Assembly (NCBI GenBank): GCA_019429005.1
Contig: JAHYJR010000001.1
Coordinates: forward strand, 70,663 to 134,662
Length of the DNA: 64,000 nt
DNA from: Nanobdellati archaeon
GTDB taxonomy: Archaea > EX4484-52 > GLR71
Reading direction: 5' to 3'
Positions 9,047 through 20,950 of the stretch are shown here, piece after piece. The notes below the pieces were generated by a model. That model was not told the origin of the DNA, did not search any database, and was given only the letters and a program-made list of their open reading frames with translations. Each line of letters starts with the position of its first letter. The first letter of the stretch is position 1. Made by a program: the position numbers and the translations under genes.

Positions 9047-11389
9047 TTAACCAAAGTAACTCAAATCATCTTCTTTACTAATTTTTGATGCTTTTACTTT
9101 TTTATCGTAATTCTCAATATCTTTAGCAGTCGCAGTTGCTTTAACCCTTTCAAAAGCTTTTTCAAAATCAACCATTTTTATCTCTTTAGCTTTAAGATTG
9201 CTTGACCTTAATGCGTTTATTGCAGCCTCCCTACAAATTGCTTCTATATCAGCACCAACATAATTCTCAGACAGTTCAACAAGCTTATTGATATCAACAT
9301 CTTTAGTAAGCGGCATTTTCTTCAAATAAATATTAAATATTGATTTTCTTGCGTCCGTATCTGGAACCGGCACATAAAGATGTCTATCAAACCGTCCAGG
9401 CCTAAGTAAACCCATATCTAATAATTCTGGTCGATTTGTTGCAGCCACAACAACAACACCCTCTAAACTTTCAAGACCATCCATCTCAGTCAAAAGCTGG
9501 TTCACCACACGATCCGCCACACCCGAATCCATGCCATGACCTCTCTTTGGTGCAATTGAATCGATTTCGTCAATAAATATTATTGATGGTGCAACTTGTT
9601 TTGCTCGCTTGAATAAATCACGTATAGCTTTTTCACTCTCACCAACATATTTATCAAAAATTTCGGGACCCTTAATTGAAATAAAATTACTCTTACTTTT
9701 TGATGCTACAGCACGAGCAAGAAGTGTCTTTCCAGTCCCAGGCAAACCATAAAGCAATATCCCTCTTGGTGGTTTTATACCCATATTCTTAAATACTTCT
9801 GGTGTTTTTAAAGGCCATTCAATCATTTCAATCAATGACTGTTTTGCATCTTTTAAACCACCCACATCATCCCACTTGACGCGGGGAATCTCAACCATAA
9901 TCTCACGCATAGCTGAAGGTTCAACAAAACGAAGTGCATTCTGAAAATCTTTCTTAATAACAGTTATCTTCTCAATTATTTTTGGATCAATCATATCATC
10001 CTTAAGATTTATATTTGGTAGATTCCGCCTAAGCGAACTCATAGCAGCCTCTTTACAAAGAGCATTCAGATCAGCCCCAACATAACCATAAGTTTCATCT
10101 GCAATTTTCTCTAAATCAACAGCATTATTTGAAACACTTTTTTGCTTATCCTCTGAAACCTCTTTTAGCTTATCTTCTGAAACACCTTTTAAAGTATCCC
10201 TTTTTGAAAGAGGCATATTCCTTGTATGTATTTGAAGAACTTCAAGTCGTCCATCTCGTGTTGGTACACCAACTTCAATCTCTCGATCAAATCTGCCACC
10301 ACGACGTAATGCAGGATCAATTGAATTTATAAGATTAGTCGCAGCAATCACAACAACTTGTCCTCTACCTTTAAGGCCATCCATTAAAGATAAAAGTTGT
10401 GCCACAACACGACGCTCAACTTCACCACTTTTTTCCCGTTTGGGTGCAAGTGCATCAATCTCATCTATAAAAATAATACTAGGTGCATTGTCTTCAGCTT
10501 CTTTAAAGATTTTTCTAACATTCTCTTCGCTTTCACCATAGAACTTACTCATAACTTCAGGTCCTGCAATTGAATAAAAACTTGCACCTGTTTCAGCGGC
10601 AACAGCTCTTGCAAGAAGTGTTTTTCCCGTTCCAGGGGGACCATATAAAAGAACACCTTTAGGTGGGTCAATACCAAGTTTTGTAAAAAGTTCAGGATGT
10701 TTAAGTGGTAATTCAATCATTTCACGAACTTTTGTAACAACCTCTTTAAGCCCACCAACATCTTCATACGTAACTGCACCAATACCCCCTTGCTCCTCAG
10801 GAAGATCAACCGGAGTACTCAATACTTTAATATCGGTCAAATCTGTAATCTTACTTATACCGGGAAAATCTGAAGAAACAACAACAAAACGAAGTTCACC
10901 AAAACCAAAACCGCCTAACATTTCATCAACATCAATACCTATAAAATCACCTAATTGTGATTTAGTACGACGTATACGATTTATTGGTACAATTATGTCA
11001 CCTTTAATAACAATACGCCCCATAAAAAGACGTTTTATATGTTCAATAGGAACTTGTGGTATATTATGTTCAGCAGGAGCAATTGTAATCTTTTTTGCTT
11101 CTTTAAGAACAAGTGGTTTTACTGTAACTTGCTCACCAATACCCGTACCTGCATTACGTCGTGTATACCCATCCATCCTGATGATATTACTAAGTCCAAC
11201 ATCTGAAGGATACGCACGAACAGCAATAGCACCTGTTAATTTTTTACCTTCAATACTAACAGGATCACCTTCACGAATATTTAATTCGCGCAATATTTTA
11301 GTATCAAACCGAACTATACCTATACCAATATCTGCTTGTGCATTTGATGGTATTTCGCCAACCCTTAATTGAACTTCTTTATCTATCAT
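9047..11389 (-). CDS. cdc48: Cdc48/VAT AAA+ ATPase
   Basis: Archaeal p97/VCP orthologue, a hexameric unfoldase that feeds proteins to the proteasome or remodels complexes. It is 780 residues, a normal length: an N-terminal double-psi barrel (1-190), D1 with GPPGTGKT at 250-257 and FIDEID near 307-312, and D2 with GLPGTGKT at 548-555 and a second FIDEID. The arginine-finger region LLRPGRFDR is intact. Between D1 and its lid is an unusual insertion of about 25 residues (398-422) built from an imperfect [17 protein letters not shown] duplication, close to the short tandem repeats seen in other genes here. The C-terminus ends in SYFG, similar to the aromatic tail of the family. Confidence 0.97.
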   Translation of the reverse strand: MIDKEVQLRVGEIPSNAQADIGIGIVRFDTKILRELNIREGDPVSIEGKKLTGAIAVRAYPSDVGLSNIIRMDGYTRRNAGTGIGEQVTVKPLVLKEAKKITIAPAEHNIPQVPIEHIKRLFMGRIVIKGDIIVPINRIRRTKSQLGDFIGIDVDEMLGGFGFGELRFVVVSSDFPGISKITDLTDIKVLSTPVDLPEEQGGIGAVTYEDVGGLKEVVTKVREMIELPLKHPELFTKLGIDPPKGVLLYGPPGTGKTLLARAVAAETGASFYSIAGPEVMSKFYGESEENVRKIFKEAEDNAPSIIFIDEIDALAPKREKSGEVERRVVAQLLSLMDGLKGRGQVVVIAATNLINSIDPALRRGGRFDREIEVGVPTRDGRLEVLQIHTRNMPLSKRDTLKGVSEDKLKEVSEDKQKSVSNNAVDLEKIADETYGYVGADLNALCKEAAMSSLRRNLPNINLKDDMIDPKIIEKITVIKKDFQNALRFVEPSAMREIMVEIPRVKWDDVGGLKDAKQSLIEMIEWPLKTPEVFKNMGIKPPRGILLYGLPGTGKTLLARAVASKSKSNFISIKGPEIFDKYVGESEKAIRDLFKRAKQVAPSIIFIDEIDSIAPKRGHGMDSGVADRVVNQLLTEMDGLESLEGVVVVAATNRPELLDMGLLRPGRFDRHLYVPVPDTDARKSIFNIYLKKMPLTKDVDINKLVELSENYVGADIEAICREAAINALRSSNLKAKEIKMVDFEKAFERVKATATAKDIENYDKKVKASKISKEDDLSYFG

Positions 11390-11561
11390 AAAATACCACG
11401 TATTAAATATAATTAATTACATAATTTTTAAAATAATTTTTAATATAAAACACTTAATTTTTAATGTTAAATATTAATTCAAACTAGTATATCTATTTTT
11501 ATTCGCCAATATATAAAAATATTGTTTATTGAAACAAAAACAGAACCGGATATAAAAAATA

Positions 11562-11573
11562 AATTATATATGG
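11562..11573 (+). promoter_or_regulatory. TATA box of the giant surface-protein gene
   Basis: AATTATATATGG is centred about 28 nt upstream of the ATG at 11595, consistent with a leaderless transcript; no ribosome binding site is seen. Confidence 0.5.
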
Positions 11574-11594
11574 ATAGATATACAAAAGTATATA

Positions 11595-14500
11595 ATGTCA
11601 CAAAAAAAAATTAAAAAAAACAAAAAAACGACATTCATGTACTTAAAAATAATATCCTTAATAATATTTATATTTCTTTTAATCCTCCCAAATACCTATG
11701 CTCAATCACCCGGACCAAAAATCCTTTTAGTTGATGATGATCATAACTTATATGATTATGACTTTAAAGAATATTATATAACAGCCTTAAGTTCTTATAA
11801 TTATGAAAACTTTACTGTAGATTCTCTAAATAATGGACCAACATATAACCAAATGAAAGATTATGATATAGTTATCTGGTTTACTGGAAAAACATCACAA
11901 CTATCTGAAATAATAACCTTGACTACTAAAGATGAAACAAATTTGATAGAGTATCTTGATAATGGAGGTAACCTTTTTATTAGCAGTTCTTTATTAGGTT
12001 TTGACCTTAAAGATAACCTACCTGATTATACTAGTATATTTTATAATAACTATTTACAAACAACATATAATTCTGTTAATACATACATATCTCTAACAAA
12101 TACAAATGATTCTGTAAGTCACAATTTAGAATTAAATTTAACACAAATACCAATAAACAATCTTCAAACTAAAATAGAATATAATCCAATAAGATATCCC
12201 AATATTAGCACCGTATATAAATCCGGCAATATTAAAGCAGCAATAAAAACAAATACAGAAACCTATAAAGTCGTGTATTTCGCATTTGGATTCGAAGCAG
12301 TTACAACATTTACAGGTGATTCAAAAACACCATCCAAATTAAGATCTGAATTAATGGTAAACATAATAAACTACTTATACACACCTGAAACAAATTCAAT
12401 CGTAATTGACCCACCAATAACTAGTGGAAATATCACAATCACTGCAAACTGTTATGATTCTGAGATATATTCAAACATAAAATCCGCAGAATATTATATT
12501 GATGATGATAAACAAAGTAATGGAAATAATATCCAATTATTCGCATCAGACGGAACTTTCAATAATTATAATGAATCAATAAATGCTACAACAAACACAA
12601 GTTCTCTAACAGGTGGTGAACACACAATATATATCCATTGTCAAGACAAAGACGGATTCTGGGGTAAATATGATAATAAAACATTCACAGTCAGTACAGA
12701 TCAACCAATAACACCACAAATAACTGTCTTAGATAATGCGAATGGATATATTAAAAGCGAAATAACACAAATAAATATTAGCAAGATAAACAATACAAAC
12801 ACATATACCGTATCATTTTCTTGTGATAATCTATTATTTAGTGATGAAAATAATTTATATAGCTCTGACAACGTTAAGGGGGGAGTTTTACAACCAATAG
12901 AAATAGATTTTCATACATTTATCATAGACACAACAGACTCTTCTATGGGTTGTAACCAAACAGATGGTTTAAAAACAATATATCTTCGTGCAAAAAGCTA
13001 TGCTGGTATAGAAAACACAACACATACAAGTGACACAACAATACTTGACCGAGTTACACCCGAATTCGTATATGTTAATGTAACAGACCCAGATACCTAT
13101 TATATGGCAGGAGATAATGTAACAATACAAACAAATCTGAGTGAACCAAATCTAATAGTAGTAGCAGACCTCTCAAAAATAAATACTAACTTTTCGTTCA
13201 CACAACAATTAAATTATATTGAAAATGGTCTATATAAATATACGACAGAAAATCTTGACGCAAACGAAATGATAGAAGGCTTAAAAATCATAAAGCTAAC
13301 AGCAACAGACCTTGCAGGAAATGTGAAAACAAATGAATCGCTTCAAATCACTATAGATAAAACAGAACCAGACACACCCACTATGACTATACTAAATTAT
13401 TTAGGATATACACTATATGAAAAACCAGAAATAACAATATCAACAATATATTCAGAAAATCCTGCAGATTATATGGCATTCTCATGTGATAATAATTACT
13501 TTACACCATGGTACCCAATCTCAACAAGTTTCAATCAATTTAATACAACAAATACAACCTATGGTTGTTCTGAAACTGATGGAAACAAAACAATCTTTAT
13601 TAAAGTAAAGGATTATGCAGGAAATATTAACGCAGAACAGAATTCAAAATCCGTCATACTTGATAGAGAAAAACCATCAATTGATTCGCAATTACCTACA
13701 AACAATTCAAATATACAAGATATAATTGAATTCAATACAAACATATCAGAGGATAATGTAATCAATATATTTACATACAATACAACAGAAAGTAACCACA
13801 TTTCTCCGCCTGCAATATACAAAAACAATACATTCGCATCATATCTATTCACACCCTCTTGGCTTGAAGAAGGTATAAATAATATAATGTTATTTATGAA
13901 TGATTTTGCAGGAAACATAAAAGAATATATTTATTCCTATAGAATCGATAACACAAACCCAATAACCACTAACAATTATACATTTACAGACTGGCGTGGC
14001 ACAAATCAAGACATCAATCTAACCTGTAATGATATTGAGGGTAGTGGTTGTAACACAACAAAATATTGTATAATAAATAACACAGACCCTCCATGCACTC
14101 CTAATACTATTGGTATGTACATTACAATAAATTGCAATCAAAATGAAGCATGCAATAAAAAGATTTATTATTATTCAACAGATCTTGCAAAAAATTATGA
14201 AACATTTAAATCAACAAACGAAATAAAAATAGATAAAAAACCACCAGTTATAACAATAAATACTCCTGAGAATGGACAAACCTATGCAGCTACAATAAAT
14301 ATACTTACCGAAATAAACGATTATGAAATTGGAGATATTTCCTATGTCAGTTATAATATAAACAATACAATAGCAAACGGAACATTAAACGAATCCTTAT
14401 CTTGGGACACAACATGGAACAGTAGTATTTACACTAATGGTACATTCAATTTAACAGTATTTGCAAACGATACATTAGGAAATAATATAACAAAATCAAT

Positions 14501-17500
14501 CATATTTTATATAGACAATAATCTACCTTCCGCAAATATTTACACACCAAATAAAATTTATACAAACAATAATAACATAACACTAAATCTTATGGCACAA
14601 AAAGAAAATGGTAATCTGAGCAATTGTTCATATTATATATATAATTTTACAGAAACTACAAACAGTTCTGAAAAAATAAATATTGAAAAAACAGAATGTA
14701 ATTTTACAGATAATATATTCATGTCATCATGGTATGATGGAAATTATACAATCAATTTTACAGCAATCGATATTTTATCAAATATTGCAACAGACAAATC
14801 TTGGTTCTATTTGGATAGAATATCACCAATTGTGGAACTTGACAATTCAATAAACAATACTTGGACAAAAAATACAATTCCAATTAATTACAATGCAACA
14901 GACTTAGTAAATATATTTGAATGTAAAATAAGATATAAAAATAATACAAATCCTTGGAGTGTATATAAAACAATAGATTGTGGTAATTATAAAACACATC
15001 ATTTTGAAACATCACAATGTCATGACAATGCTATTGCAAATTGTCAAATTGAACTTTATGTAAAAGATTTTTCAGGAAACATTGAAAATCAAAGTATTTA
15101 TATTAAAGTAGATAACAGTCCGCCAAATATCACAATTATTTCCCCTCCTGCAAACACATGGAACAATTCAAACTTTACTGTAACACACACAGAAACAGAT
15201 CCTCAAGGACAAATATGTTCATATAAAATATACGGTACTACAGCATCTAATTGGATGCCCCTAACATGTAATCAAAACATACTTGTTGATGCTGACACTT
15301 ATTGTGCTGGAACAACAAGCCTTTGTACAATATACATAAACTCTACAAATAATGCTGGTACAAGTTTATATGTAGCACGAACATATCAAATAGAAAGACA
15401 ACCTCCTGAAATTACAGAAATAACATTAGGAAAATCAATTGTAAAGGACAATAATATCCTTGAAATAAATATCAGTGGAACAGACACACATAATAATATA
15501 GATACTATATATGCAGATATCTTAAATACTACAGGACATATCGTAAATACAATACAATTCACACAAATTGATACAAATAAATATGGTGGAACTTACACAG
15601 TCTCAGGAAATGAAAACGGACTTTTTACAATAAACATAACTACGAATGATACACTTGGAAACTCAATTTATAATGATAGTAAAACATTCCTTGTTAAAAA
15701 TATAGCACCAATATCATCTAATTATTCATTTGATATTACTACAGATACAATTTACAATGACACAAGAATCATCTATAATAACACAATATTGTTCTTATTA
15801 AACCTAACAGACGCAGTTGGTGTAAATACAGCAACCATCACCTTAAAAACAGACCAATTTGAAACCAACCATACGCTCACACCACAAAATAATAATTATA
15901 TTAATGATATTTGGACAACACAAATCACAACAACACAGATTCAAGGTAAATATACTATATCTAAATTATATATTAACGACACTCTTGGAAATTCAAAAAT
16001 ATTAAATGAAACAGAAATCAACAAAAGTTTCCTTGTAGTTGTACCAAAAACAAATGTACAATTTAATACAAATGAAAAAAATGCGACAAGAAGTGGAACC
16101 ACAAACCAATTAAATCTAACAATTAATTTCAATAAAACCTTATCAAACTCAACAATAACACTTTATATACCACCAAATAACGCATCATACAATAATACAA
16201 ATCCAACATACCTAAACAATTCAAATTTTGTCTGCACCACACAATTCGGAACTTGTAACATTTATAATATTAGCACAAATGAAAACCAAACATATTACTT
16301 AATATTTAATTTCACAGGACCAATTCAAGAAATTACAATTTTAAATACAAACATTTTCTCATCAAATAAACTTCAAGATACTAATTATACTTGGTACATC
16401 AAACATAATGAAAATGAATATAATCAAATAACAAAAATAACTGCACCAAAAATAAACATAACTAATTTAACTTGCAATGATTTAGAATCCTGTCAAATTA
16501 ACCAAAATACAAACTTCAGCATTCAAACATACATCAAAAATGAATATATTTCTGAAAATTATACAGGTGATGCATATAACGTATCAGTTACATATATTCG
16601 TGACAATACCAACATAACAAAAAATATAGGCGATATAAACTCAACAATTCAAAAAAACATCAGCTTTGATGATTTTATTGAAACCCCCGGAAATTATATA
16701 ATAAATATAATTGCAAAAGATAACATAACACAAGAATACATAGATCAAAAATCATATACAATTACAATTAAAGATAAAAATGCACCAAATTGGATTTCAA
16801 CATCAATAAATAAAAATAAAGATTATATAAATAACACATTAACAATCACAACACGATTTTCAGATAATATAGGAGTTACAAATGCATTAATCACAATAAA
16901 AAAACCAGACGGAAATGAAACAAATTACACTATGATTTTATCTGGTTCTGGTTCAATACAGACCGGATATGTTTATAATAATGCTACAGCACAAATAGGT
17001 CTATACAATATTACAAGAATATATGCTAATGATGCTGAAAACAATAAAATGTCAAAAAGTGACTTAAATTTAACATTTGAGATTAAACAACTTGAAATTT
17101 ATTTAAACCTTAATGAAACAATCCTAAATGTAACAAATTCATTAAATATTGAAGCAATAATTAAAAATAACATAACAAATATTGAAACCGTATATGCTGA
17201 TATACTTAAACCGCGAGGACAAAAAGAAACAATAATATTATCACAAACATCAAGTTCGGAAAATAGTACAATTTATACAACAGATTATACAAATATCACT
17301 CAATCTGGAGATTATACAATCAATATAACTGTCAATGCTAATGGCTATGCGACAAACACAAGTGACTTCTTTGTAAATTATGGTTTTTTAAACATTATAT
17401 TCGCAGATGGTGTTGATGACACATTAATGGTACCTGTAAATAGAACATATAATCACAGTATTTATATAATACCACAAAACGGAGATCTTATTGATATTAA

Positions 17501-20066
17501 TTCAATATTATCAATTACAAATCAAAGTGTTATAAATATTACACAAAATGACATATTAAATAAATATATCGGAAACATATCCTATGAAGATTATAAAAAC
17601 GGATATCTTATTCAATGGGACTTAAATACAACAACAATTGATTTTACAAACATTTCAATAAATATAACATCGGTTTACAGCAATAAAACACAAATAATGC
17701 TTATAAATATAACAGAAGAAGATTATGAAAAACCAACAATAAACTCATTTAACTCAATAAACATAACAAATCTTTATGAAATTTTAACAATCACAGTTAA
17801 TGTAACAGATAATACAATTATAAAACAAGTTAAATCTGAAATTACCTATCCTGATAATACAACATATAATTTTACAGGTAATAAAATTAGTCCAAATCTT
17901 TATGAAATATCTTTCTCAAACACAAATCAAACTGGTAACTATTCATATAAAATATATGCAAAAGATATTGCAGACAATGAAAACGAATCTACAATTAACA
18001 AATATTTCAATGTAACAAATGAATACCATATTGATATTATAACAGATTTTGATGCTTACAATAAAGGCGAAGATGTAAATATAACAATTATAACATATAA
18101 CATAAATAATGAAAGTATATCTAATTTTAATACAACATTAAATCTCACCAAACCAGGTAACATAAATGTATCTTTAATAGATAATAAACTAGAAAAAGAA
18201 TCCGTATATTCAATTAAAACAACAGATGCACCTTTAACACTTAATCCTACATTTTTAGCATACACATTAGATGCAAATGTTTCAAAAAATGGAAATATAG
18301 GATATAATACAAAAACATTCAACGTAACAAAAAATCTTGTTACGGAATTTATATCTTTATCAGAAGGCCAATATTTTGCAACAAATTCACAAATACCAGT
18401 TAGTATGAAAATTACAAACATTAACGGTAACGAAATTTATGACGTTATTGTGTCTGCAAAATGCACTAAATGTCTCTACCCTAATATATTACTCACAAAA
18501 GTAACCTCAACTACATACTCTAATCTAGAGCAAATTATTTCGCCTGAAACATATGAAAGTTTTAGTATACTAATACGAGCAACTGATTTTTATGATAATG
18601 GATATGGTGATGAAGATACTGTCGTACTCACAACAATACCACAAACTATAATACAAAACAATAATCAGGGTGGTAGTAGTAGTAGTACAAATAATCCTGG
18701 TCTTTTAGACACATTATTTAATATGTTCTTTGATAATAAAACAGAAGAAAATTATGCAGATTTCACATTTAATCTTAAAAGAGATGAAATTAGCTTGATA
18801 CGAGGTACAGATACAACAATTATAACAACACTTGAAAACACAGGAACAATAGATCTTGAGATTACAAGTTATATCAAAAAAGATTGTTGTGAGGTCACAC
18901 TCGAAAAAACATTCAATATATCTAAAAAAAATTCAATTGATATACCAATTCAAATAGACACGACACTTAATACAACACCGGGAAATTATCTTATAACAAT
19001 TTACATGAAATCTGTAGAACTCGCTAAATCAAAAACAATTAAACTTCAAATTAATGCAAATCCAAATATTGAAAAAATATATGACATTGAATATGCTCTA
19101 CAAAATATTGAAAAAGCAATTGAATTATATAAACGTTCTGGACTTAACACTAAAACAGTAGAAACTAAATTTGAAGAAATTAAAAAAATACTTGATGACG
19201 GAAAAAATGCAATAATAACGGATGATAATGACAAATTACAATTATCTGCAAATAATGCACAAATTGAAATAATGAAACTTCGAATAGAAATTGCAAAACT
19301 TGAAACAAAATGGTTCCTTATTAAAAACAAATGGAATATCTTAGCACTAATATTTTTCATCACAATGTTATATTTGGCATCAACAAGATTTATTATACCT
19401 TATATACTTATCACAAAAGATATACATAACTTAAAATCAAAAGAATTAAGTCTTGCACGTGAACAAAAATCAACAGAAATTGAATATTTCAAAAGAGTCA
19501 TAGATAAAATAACATTTACAAGAATCATGACAACAAAACATGGTGCACTTACAGATGTAAGAACAAAAATAAAATATTTAAACGGATGTATAACAAAACT
19601 TCAACATTTTGAAACATTATCAACTGAAGAACTTGGTGAAAAATATGATTATAAAAAAATGATAAAAGAACAAAAAGAAAAAATTAATAATAAAATTAAA
19701 GAGCTAAAACAGAATATAATTGAAAACATAAATGAAAAAAGAAAACAAATAATAGAAAAAATAAACATCCTTTTGAAAAAGAAATCTTTTGATGACCCTA
19801 ATTATAATAACAATAAACAAACCAAAAAAACAGAACTTAAAACTGATACACAAACAACACAGGCACAAAAAACCGAAAATATAAAACACAATGAAACTGG
19901 TAAAAACACATCAACAAATACATTGAAAACACTCCAATTTGATATGTCTGCTACAAATTCAAAAGACGAAAATAAAAATAATGAAACCACAAAAAACGAA
20001 AATGATCTGGATTCTAAAATGAAAAATCTTGATGATATTTTCAAAAAATTTAAAAAAAATCAATAA
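11595..20066 (+). CDS. Giant cell-surface protein with Ig-like repeats
   Basis: A 2823-residue protein taking 13% of the window. A basic N-terminus and a hydrophobic segment (about residues 13-36, ending near NTYAQS) form a signal sequence. Residues 40-265 resemble the class I glutamine-amidotransferase-like ThuA/peptidase-associated fold (KILLVDDDHNLYDYDF, YDIVIWFTG, GGNLFISS). Then come more than ten beta-sandwich, Ig-like repeats, each opening with a pattern such as DKxxPxITI and closing with A.D..GN. N-x-S/T sequons are extremely dense, so heavy N-glycosylation is likely. A last beta domain, a membrane-proximal coiled coil and one membrane helix (about 2590-2615) precede a cytoplasmic Lys/Glu-rich coiled coil of about 200 residues. 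It is probably an S-layer or adhesion component; the function is inferred from architecture only. Confidence 0.85.
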   Translation: MSQKKIKKNKKTTFMYLKIISLIIFIFLLILPNTYAQSPGPKILLVDDDHNLYDYDFKEYYITALSSYNYENFTVDSLNNGPTYNQMKDYDIVIWFTGKTSQLSEIITLTTKDETNLIEYLDNGGNLFISSSLLGFDLKDNLPDYTSIFYNNYLQTTYNSVNTYISLTNTNDSVSHNLELNLTQIPINNLQTKIEYNPIRYPNISTVYKSGNIKAAIKTNTETYKVVYFAFGFEAVTTFTGDSKTPSKLRSELMVNIINYLYTPETNSIVIDPPITSGNITITANCYDSEIYSNIKSAEYYIDDDKQSNGNNIQLFASDGTFNNYNESINATTNTSSLTGGEHTIYIHCQDKDGFWGKYDNKTFTVSTDQPITPQITVLDNANGYIKSEITQINISKINNTNTYTVSFSCDNLLFSDENNLYSSDNVKGGVLQPIEIDFHTFIIDTTDSSMGCNQTDGLKTIYLRAKSYAGIENTTHTSDTTILDRVTPEFVYVNVTDPDTYYMAGDNVTIQTNLSEPNLIVVADLSKINTNFSFTQQLNYIENGLYKYTTENLDANEMIEGLKIIKLTATDLAGNVKTNESLQITIDKTEPDTPTMTILNYLGYTLYEKPEITISTIYSENPADYMAFSCDNNYFTPWYPISTSFNQFNTTNTTYGCSETDGNKTIFIKVKDYAGNINAEQNSKSVILDREKPSIDSQLPTNNSNIQDIIEFNTNISEDNVINIFTYNTTESNHISPPAIYKNNTFASYLFTPSWLEEGINNIMLFMNDFAGNIKEYIYSYRIDNTNPITTNNYTFTDWRGTNQDINLTCNDIEGSGCNTTKYCIINNTDPPCTPNTIGMYITINCNQNEACNKKIYYYSTDLAKNYETFKSTNEIKIDKKPPVITINTPENGQTYAATINILTEINDYEIGDISYVSYNINNTIANGTLNESLSWDTTWNSSIYTNGTFNLTVFANDTLGNNITKSIIFYIDNNLPSANIYTPNKIYTNNNNITLNLMAQKENGNLSNCSYYIYNFTETTNSSEKINIEKTECNFTDNIFMSSWYDGNYTINFTAIDILSNIATDKSWFYLDRISPIVELDNSINNTWTKNTIPINYNATDLVNIFECKIRYKNNTNPWSVYKTIDCGNYKTHHFETSQCHDNAIANCQIELYVKDFSGNIENQSIYIKVDNSPPNITIISPPANTWNNSNFTVTHTETDPQGQICSYKIYGTTASNWMPLTCNQNILVDADTYCAGTTSLCTIYINSTNNAGTSLYVARTYQIERQPPEITEITLGKSIVKDNNILEINISGTDTHNNIDTIYADILNTTGHIVNTIQFTQIDTNKYGGTYTVSGNENGLFTINITTNDTLGNSIYNDSKTFLVKNIAPISSNYSFDITTDTIYNDTRIIYNNTILFLLNLTDAVGVNTATITLKTDQFETNHTLTPQNNNYINDIWTTQITTTQIQGKYTISKLYINDTLGNSKILNETEINKSFLVVVPKTNVQFNTNEKNATRSGTTNQLNLTINFNKTLSNSTITLYIPPNNASYNNTNPTYLNNSNFVCTTQFGTCNIYNISTNENQTYYLIFNFTGPIQEITILNTNIFSSNKLQDTNYTWYIKHNENEYNQITKITAPKINITNLTCNDLESCQINQNTNFSIQTYIKNEYISENYTGDAYNVSVTYIRDNTNITKNIGDINSTIQKNISFDDFIETPGNYIINIIAKDNITQEYIDQKSYTITIKDKNAPNWISTSINKNKDYINNTLTITTRFSDNIGVTNALITIKKPDGNETNYTMILSGSGSIQTGYVYNNATAQIGLYNITRIYANDAENNKMSKSDLNLTFEIKQLEIYLNLNETILNVTNSLNIEAIIKNNITNIETVYADILKPRGQKETIILSQTSSSENSTIYTTDYTNITQSGDYTINITVNANGYATNTSDFFVNYGFLNIIFADGVDDTLMVPVNRTYNHSIYIIPQNGDLIDINSILSITNQSVINITQNDILNKYIGNISYEDYKNGYLIQWDLNTTTIDFTNISINITSVYSNKTQIMLINITEEDYEKPTINSFNSINITNLYEILTITVNVTDNTIIKQVKSEITYPDNTTYNFTGNKISPNLYEISFSNTNQTGNYSYKIYAKDIADNENESTINKYFNVTNEYHIDIITDFDAYNKGEDVNITIITYNINNESISNFNTTLNLTKPGNINVSLIDNKLEKESVYSIKTTDAPLTLNPTFLAYTLDANVSKNGNIGYNTKTFNVTKNLVTEFISLSEGQYFATNSQIPVSMKITNINGNEIYDVIVSAKCTKCLYPNILLTKVTSTTYSNLEQIISPETYESFSILIRATDFYDNGYGDEDTVVLTTIPQTIIQNNNQGGSSSSTNNPGLLDTLFNMFFDNKTEENYADFTFNLKRDEISLIRGTDTTIITTLENTGTIDLEITSYIKKDCCEVTLEKTFNISKKNSIDIPIQIDTTLNTTPGNYLITIYMKSVELAKSKTIKLQINANPNIEKIYDIEYALQNIEKAIELYKRSGLNTKTVETKFEEIKKILDDGKNAIITDDNDKLQLSANNAQIEIMKLRIEIAKLETKWFLIKNKWNILALIFFITMLYLASTRFIIPYILITKDIHNLKSKELSLAREQKSTEIEYFKRVIDKITFTRIMTTKHGALTDVRTKIKYLNGCITKLQHFETLSTEELGEKYDYKKMIKEQKEKINNKIKELKQNIIENINEKRKQIIEKINILLKKKSFDDPNYNNNKQTKKTELKTDTQTTQAQKTENIKHNETGKNTSTNTLKTLQFDMSATNSKDENKNNETTKNENDLDSKMKNLDDIFKKFKKNQ

Positions 20067-20187
20067 ATATATCACTTAACATAAACAAAAAAAATATGCA
20101 TAGACATATTAACAAGAAATAATAATAAATATTTTATATAGAACTTTATAAAACGGTAAATATCGAATATAATTCATAGGTCCTACA

Positions 20188-20907
20188 ATGAAACGAATAA
20201 CAACAGGTATACATGGTCTTGATGACAAAATGGAAGGTGGACTTGTTCCTGGTTCGGTCGTGCTAATTGCAGGAAAAGCTGGTACTTGTAAAACCTCATT
20301 TTGCTCTAATTATATATATGAAGGCGTTCAGCGTGGCGAAACATCTGTATATATAACAACTGAAGAAATGGAAGATGAAATTAAAAATGATCTTCTTGAA
20401 GTTTTCGGCTGGGATTTTAGAGAATTTGAAAAAACAGGTCTTGTTCATTTCCTTTCAATCAAACCAATCTTTCCTGAAAAAACACTTAATCCTGGAGATT
20501 ATGCAAAAATTACAAAATTCTATACTTATGATATAACAAAACGTATTGTAGAAGCAGTCAACACAACAAAAGCAACACGCCTTATAATTGATTCAATCTC
20601 CGTATTTGAACTATTTATTAAAGATAAATATATGGCAAAAATTGCATTAATTGGTCTTATGGAGGCTTTGAGAAAAACTGGTGTAACTACAATAGTTACA
20701 GGTGAAATACCAGAATCAAGTGAAGGTTTAAGTAAAAATGAAATTATTGAATTTCTTGCAGATGCCGTAATAAAACTTGAATTTGTTCCCGTATCTGAAG
20801 ATTACAAAAGAACCTTAACAATACGAAAAATGCGTCGTACAGATCATTCAAGTATGATACATCCATTTGAAATAACTAAAGATGGAATAAAAATAATACA
20901 AATATAA
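20188..20907 (+). CDS. KaiC-like RecA-superfamily ATPase
   Basis: A 239-residue single-domain KaiC/Rad55-type ATPase: TTGIHGLDDKMEGGL opening, a Walker A-like GKAGTCKTS (29-37), a Walker B with RLIIDSIS (131-138) and a conserved arginine-rich C-terminus (TLTIRKMRRTDHS). Such proteins in archaea are linked to motility, regulation and signalling; this one is not assigned. Cysteine replaces the glycine before the Walker A lysine, a deviation shared in kind with RadA and RadB in this window. It is 43 bp upstream of radB on the same strand, and an operon kaiC-like/radB/ipk is likely. Confidence 0.88.
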   Translation: MKRITTGIHGLDDKMEGGLVPGSVVLIAGKAGTCKTSFCSNYIYEGVQRGETSVYITTEEMEDEIKNDLLEVFGWDFREFEKTGLVHFLSIKPIFPEKTLNPGDYAKITKFYTYDITKRIVEAVNTTKATRLIIDSISVFELFIKDKYMAKIALIGLMEALRKTGVTTIVTGEIPESSEGLSKNEIIEFLADAVIKLEFVPVSEDYKRTLTIRKMRRTDHSSMIHPFEITKDGIKIIQI

Positions 20908-20950
20908 TCAAATACATTAAAATAAAAGATTTGAAGGATAAATATTCTTT

